In this document: one piece after another, positions 5,373-8,214 of the stretch
Layout: each line of letters starts with the position of its first letter
Position numbering within the stretch: position 1 is the stretch's first letter
Source of the DNA: an uncultured Ruminococcus sp.
GTDB taxonomy: Bacteria; Bacillota; Clostridia; Oscillospirales; Ruminococcaceae
NCBI GenBank assembly: GCA_946183385.1
Contig: CAMHBN010000074.1
Location: forward strand, 1 to 8,214
Direction: 5' to 3'
Length of the DNA: 8,214 nucleotides
Made by a program: the position numbers and the translations under genes
Notes under the pieces: model-generated
Told to the model about the DNA's origin: nothing
The model's database searches: none
The model's input: only the letters and a program-made list of their open reading frames with translations

Positions 5373-7055
5373 TCAGTCTTTTTTGTAGTCGTAGTTGTCA
5401 AGACGTGTCTCAAACTCGTTCACGGGCAGCGGTCTGTCGAAATAGAAGCCCTGAATGATGTTGCATGAGGTCGCTTTCAGGAGCTCTTCCTGTTCCTTTG
5501 TCTCGACGCCCTCGGCTACACATTCGAGTCCTATATCGCTTGACATACCGATAACGTATTTGAGGATAGCCTCCTTCTTCTTATCGGAGTTTATCGCCTC
5601 GGGCAGCAGGCTCTTGTCTATCTTGAGGACGTCCCACGGGAGATCCTTGATAAGGGTAAGTGAGGAATAGCCCATTCCGAAGTCATCGACAGAGGTGGAA
5701 ATGCCTGTCTCCTGCAAGCCGCTGAGCACTCGGCGGAGGTCCTTGAACTCGACGTCGGTGGTGGTCTCGGTGAGCTCTATCTCGATATAGTCATGCGGAA
5801 CGTTGTTCCTGTCGATTATCTCGACGATGTGCTGGAGCAGGTCCATATCCGAGAGGTGTCGCCTCGACAGGTTTACCGATATCTTTACTGCGTTTTTGCC
5901 CTCGTCGAGCCAGCGCCTTATGTCGCGGCAGACATGGTCGAGCATATAGAAGTCGAGCTTGCATACATCCATACCGCGTTCAAGCACGGGTATGAACTCC
6001 ATGGGCGGGACGAGCCTGCCGTCGTGCTTCCAGCGGCACAGAGCCTCCGCGCCGACGAGCTGGTAGGTGTCGGTCGAGACCTTGGGCTGGTAGTACACGA
6101 GGAATTCCTCGTTTTCGAGCGCGCTCGGGAACAGCGAGCCGATCATAAGCTGCTGCTTGTGCTTCTCCATCATCTCGGCGTTGAAGAAGGCGTAATCGTG
6201 CTTGGTGCGAGCCTTTGCGGCAGCTATGGCTACACTTATCCTGTCCATGATATTCTCGGGAGTCTGAACGGATATACTGCCGTCGATGACGTAAACGCCC
6301 GCATAAGCGCAAATGAGAATACGGTCGCCGGTTTTATCGTCGTATGTCACGGCGGTACCCGCGAGTGCTTCCATTACATCAGTTGTTCTTTCCTGCTTGC
6401 ACAGGACAGCGAAGTTATCGCCGCCGATACGTGCCACGACTCCGTCTTCGCCTGCAACATCAGACAGCTGCATGATGAACCGTTTCATTACCTGCGTGCC
6501 TGTATGGTGTCCGAGCTGGAGGTTTACCGCGGAGAAGTGCTTGAGGTTGATATACATCGCGGTATACTGGGTTATAATGCCTTTCCCTATGAATTCAGCC
6601 CATGTTTTGAACATGAATTTGAGGTTGTAGACCTGTAGATCCTGATCGTAGAAGGTGAGGTTGTAGTTCGTCATCATGAGCCTGCTTCTGCCGTTGAATA
6701 CGAACAGCATCCTCAGGAGCACGTCTATACGTTCGAGCTCGGTGGCGTCCCACGGCTCTTCCGCAACTATCGGGAAAACGTGGTAGATTATCTTCGTGCC
6801 GACCCTTGTCTCCTTGACGTAGGTAATGGGAGCTTCTTCGTTCGACTCGCCGCAGTCGTACATCTGATAGCGCTCAAACCTGTTCGCCTGAACAGCGCTC
6901 GGAGACTCATAGAAATCGGCAAATACCTTGCCTATCCTGAGGAAGACGCACGGTTCGGTCATAGCGAAACGTATCTCGGGAGTGAGGGTGTTAGGTACTT
7001 CTTCCATGTTTATTATAAAGTTTTGAATAATTCTTCGGAACGAATTTTCGCGCAT
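5373..7055 (-). CDS. Degenerate GGDEF / intact EAL protein, predicted cyclic di-GMP phosphodiesterase
   Basis: ATG 7053-7055 is the likely start: it lies six bases from AGGAGGG (7062-7068), which would be inside the gene if the GTG at 7071-7073 were used. The 560-residue protein has an N-terminal region of about 130 residues with no recognisable sensor and no clear membrane helix. A GGDEF-like domain follows (about 130-300), in which the signature reads RIGGDNF (211-215), so diguanylate cyclase activity is doubtful. The EAL domain (about 308-545) keeps the metal and catalytic positions: Glu337 of EAL, Asn395, Glu427 (ELTE), Asp457-Asp458 (DDFG), Lys478, Glu515 and Glu518 (AEGVE), and Gln535 (QGF). 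It should therefore hydrolyse cyclic di-GMP to pGpG, perhaps with the GGDEF-like part as a GTP-sensing regulator. It is a single-gene unit with its own promoter and converges on the channel gene. Confidence 0.93.
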   Translation of the reverse strand: MRENSFRRIIQNFIINMEEVPNTLTPEIRFAMTEPCVFLRIGKVFADFYESPSAVQANRFERYQMYDCGESNEEAPITYVKETRVGTKIIYHVFPIVAEEPWDATELERIDVLLRMLFVFNGRSRLMMTNYNLTFYDQDLQVYNLKFMFKTWAEFIGKGIITQYTAMYINLKHFSAVNLQLGHHTGTQVMKRFIMQLSDVAGEDGVVARIGGDNFAVLCKQERTTDVMEALAGTAVTYDDKTGDRILICAYAGVYVIDGSISVQTPENIMDRISVAIAAAKARTKHDYAFFNAEMMEKHKQQLMIGSLFPSALENEEFLVYYQPKVSTDTYQLVGAEALCRWKHDGRLVPPMEFIPVLERGMDVCKLDFYMLDHVCRDIRRWLDEGKNAVKISVNLSRRHLSDMDLLQHIVEIIDRNNVPHDYIEIELTETTTDVEFKDLRRVLSGLQETGISTSVDDFGMGYSSLTLIKDLPWDVLKIDKSLLPEAINSDKKKEAILKYVIGMSSDIGLECVAEGVETKEQEELLKATSCNIIQGFYFDRPLPVNEFETRLDNYDYKKD

Positions 7056-7111
7056 AGTCTTCCCTCCTGCCACTCGCGATAGTGCTGAAAAGAGTATAAT
7101 TAACCATATAC

Positions 7112-7120
7112 ATTATAGCA
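7112..7120 (-). promoter_or_regulatory. Extended -10 promoter for the GGDEF/EAL gene
   Basis: Read on the minus strand, TGCTATAAT spans 7120 to 7112: a perfect TATAAT with the TG of an extended -10. The -35 region is weak (TTTAAT about 17 bases upstream). The start site would be near 7105, giving a leader of about 50 bases before ATG 7055. The surrounding DNA is very AT-rich. Confidence 0.6.
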
Positions 7121-7282
7121 TATATGTAACAAAAATTAAAGAGTTTCAGTGAAAGATTGTACGATTAGACAAATCGAACCTCTCATAATTGGACAAAAGC
7201 TCAATGAGCGGAAGCAGTGTAATTTGTCATATTTCCCCGAACTGCCTCATATTATTGACCAGCACATCATGGAGGCGATAAT
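7121..7282. other. Non-coding gap between divergent transcription units, with short repeats
   Basis: This stretch lies between the minus-strand GGDEF/EAL gene and the plus-strand unit starting at 7283, so it should hold control sites for both. It contains a near-identical direct repeat, TTAGACAAA (7165-7173) and TTGGACAAA (7189-7197), set 24 bases apart. It also has two small palindromes: CGATT 7162-7166 with AATCG 7172-7176, and GCTCA-A-TGAGC at 7199-7209. I found no well-spaced SigA promoter for the plus-strand gene, which would fit control by an alternative (sporulation) sigma factor, but no clear match to one is visible. A GGAGG at 7271-7275 serves the gene at 7283. Confidence 0.35.
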
Positions 7283-8047
7283 ATGGAACTGAATGAACTC
7301 AGCGCTCAGTCCGAGCGATACAAAAAGGAGCTTATGAAGCTCTACTGCAAGCGCTGTCCCGCAGACGAGCCGCAGGACGAGACACCGCACGACGAGCCGC
7401 AGGAGGAGCTCCCCGCCGAGGAGACTGCCTCTCCCGAGGACGAGGAGGTCTTCGGCATGGACGAGGACGCTCCCGATGATACGTCCTACTCGGACTACAC
7501 GGAGGAGGAGAACGAGGACGCAGAGACCGAGTACAACAACCGCTATCCCGAGCCCGACCTCTCTGTCCTCGGTGACGGCAGCTTCTCGACGGACAGCGGC
7601 TACGATACCCCGCCGCAGTATGTCTCGGAGGAGAGCCTCGGAAGCGGCAAGGGCTACATTCTCGTGAATGTCCGCGCAGGCGACGAGGCTACCCCTATCG
7701 AGGGCGCGACCGTTATGGTCACAGCGATAGTGAACGGCAGCCGCCTTATCTTAGCGGAGGGGCTGACCAATTCCAGCGGCACTACCGAGAAATTTGCCGT
7801 TCCCGCGCCCGATATCGTACACTCGCAGGCTCCGGACGCAGTAAAGCGCCCGTACAATCTCTTCGATGTCAGCGTCACCGCGAGCGGCTACTTCAACGCG
7901 CGCAGCGTGGATGTGCCTGTGTTCGACGGTATTACGTCCGTGCAGAATTTCAGCATGATACCCGTCCCGCTGATGATGAGGGCGGGCGACGAGACGCTGA
8001 CCTACTTCAATCAGGAGCCCGACTTCGGCGACACGGCGGACAGCTGA
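7283..8047 (+). CDS. Acidic protein with C-terminal carboxypeptidase-regulatory-like beta-sandwich domain; probable partner of spore protein
   Basis: This 254-residue protein starts at ATG 7283, seven bases after GGAGG. Residues 1-25 look like a charged helix (SERYKKELMKLYCKR). Residues 27-118 are low-complexity and very rich in Glu, Asp and Pro, with repeated DEPQ-like units near the start. Residues 122-230 resemble a small Ig-like/CarboxypepD_reg or Cna-B-type beta sandwich: GYILVNVRAG, PIEGATVMVTA, TNSSGTTEKFAVPAP, FDVSVTASGYFNARSVDVPVF, then QNFSMIPVPL. There is no signal peptide or membrane helix, so it should be made and kept in the cytoplasm. It is followed after ten bases by a SleC/SpoIID-like gene whose ribosome binding site overlaps its stop codon, implying a common transcript and probably a shared job in the spore (mother-cell side). 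The precise function is unknown. Confidence 0.75.
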   Translation: MELNELSAQSERYKKELMKLYCKRCPADEPQDETPHDEPQEELPAEETASPEDEEVFGMDEDAPDDTSYSDYTEEENEDAETEYNNRYPEPDLSVLGDGSFSTDSGYDTPPQYVSEESLGSGKGYILVNVRAGDEATPIEGATVMVTAIVNGSRLILAEGLTNSSGTTEKFAVPAPDIVHSQAPDAVKRPYNLFDVSVTASGYFNARSVDVPVFDGITSVQNFSMIPVPLMMRAGDETLTYFNQEPDFGDTADS

Positions 8048-8057
8048 GGAGGTACTT

Positions 8058-8214
8058 ATGCTTACAGGCACACCATTCATACCCGAGACGATAACGGTAC
8101 ACCTCGGAGCACCGGACTCTCCCGCACCGAACGTCACGCTCGACTTCGCGTCCTACATCAAGAACGTGGCTTCGAGCGAGATATTCCCGACATGGCCAGA
8201 GAGCGCTCTCCGCG
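8058..8214 (+). CDS. SleC/SpoIID-like spore peptidoglycan protein, N-terminal fragment (continues past window)
   Basis: The first 52 residues are visible, starting at ATG 8058, five bases after GAGGAGG (8046-8052). The sequence begins MLTGTPFIPETITVHLGAPD and continues through TLDFASYIKNVASSEIFPTWPESALR. This opening (PETITVHLG, then YIKNVASSEIxPTWPESALR) is what I know from clostridial proteins annotated as peptidoglycan-binding or SpoIID-domain spore proteins related to the cortex-lytic enzyme SleC. There the SpoIID/LytB-like domain is thought to cleave glycan strands of the cortex. No export signal is visible, as is common for mother-cell spore proteins. The catalytic part and any peptidoglycan-binding repeats lie outside the window, so the assignment rests on a short segment. 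It is translationally linked to the upstream acidic gene. Confidence 0.65.
   Translation, partial: MLTGTPFIPETITVHLGAPDSPAPNVTLDFASYIKNVASSEIFPTWPESALR

Noticed and set aside
4938..5468. Open frame of 176 codons overlapping the channel pore in another frame
   Set aside because: It is Arg/Ser-rich shadow sequence running through the bidirectional terminator; the channel frame carries TVGYGD.
5793..6638. Open frame of 281 codons on the plus strand opposite the GGDEF/EAL gene
   Set aside because: It is fully antisense to a gene with clear domains and intact catalytic motifs, resembles no family, and has no ribosome binding site. It is a codon-bias shadow.
7056..7073. Earlier GTG start for the GGDEF/EAL gene
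   Set aside because: The Shine-Dalgarno AGGAGGG (7062-7068) lies within this extension and is ideally spaced for the ATG at 7055.
7205..7281. Short open frame of about 25 codons just before the acidic gene
   Set aside because: It has no ribosome binding site or recognisable similarity, and it ends inside the next gene's initiation region. It is most likely chance.

Overview
The window is a bacterial chromosome segment. It is most likely from a Gram-positive, spore-forming Clostridia lineage of the Ruminococcus/Oscillospiraceae type. This is inferred from strong purine-rich ribosome binding sites, frequent ATA isoleucine codons, an EF-P of the Bacillus/Clostridia type (Lys32 in a PGKG loop), a CD1247-like zinc-ribbon protein directly after efp, and a SleC/SpoIID-like spore protein at the right edge. 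I see no mobile element, tRNA, CRISPR array or other clear sign of transfer.

Layout. (1) 1-541 holds the C-terminal end of leucyl-tRNA synthetase. (2) A near-consensus promoter (569-597) and a leader with three potential stems (640-721) precede rpsU (729-902), which ends in an intrinsic terminator. (3) A tight operon of a YqeG-type HAD phosphatase, aroQ (type II 3-dehydroquinase) and an M24 Xaa-Pro aminopeptidase covers 1059-3119. (4) efp has its own extended -10 promoter and is followed by a CD1247-like acidic zinc-ribbon gene; the pair ends in a terminator at 4293-4326. The order aroQ, pepP, efp matches the Bacillus subtilis yqhS-yqhT-efp neighbourhood. (5) A six-transmembrane K+ channel gene with a TrkA-C-like tail (4362-5352) carries an apparent one-base insertion near 4431 that separates its start from its body. 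(6) Converging on it from the minus strand is a degenerate-GGDEF/intact-EAL protein, predicted to degrade cyclic di-GMP (5373-7055). The two genes share a bidirectional terminator whose loop is the channel's stop codon. (7) After a non-coding gap comes a two-gene plus-strand unit: an acidic protein with a C-terminal beta-sandwich domain (7283-8047) and the start of a SleC/SpoIID-like, probably spore-cortex, protein (8058 to the edge).

How they fit together. The left half is translation and housekeeping: tRNA charging, bS21, EF-P, shikimate pathway, proline-peptide turnover. The right half is signalling and envelope or sporulation functions. The observations most worth checking are the structured rpsU leader, in which parts of the stems can alternatively pair with the Shine-Dalgarno sequence, and the frameshift in the channel gene. 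Nothing here amounts to a clearly new system.
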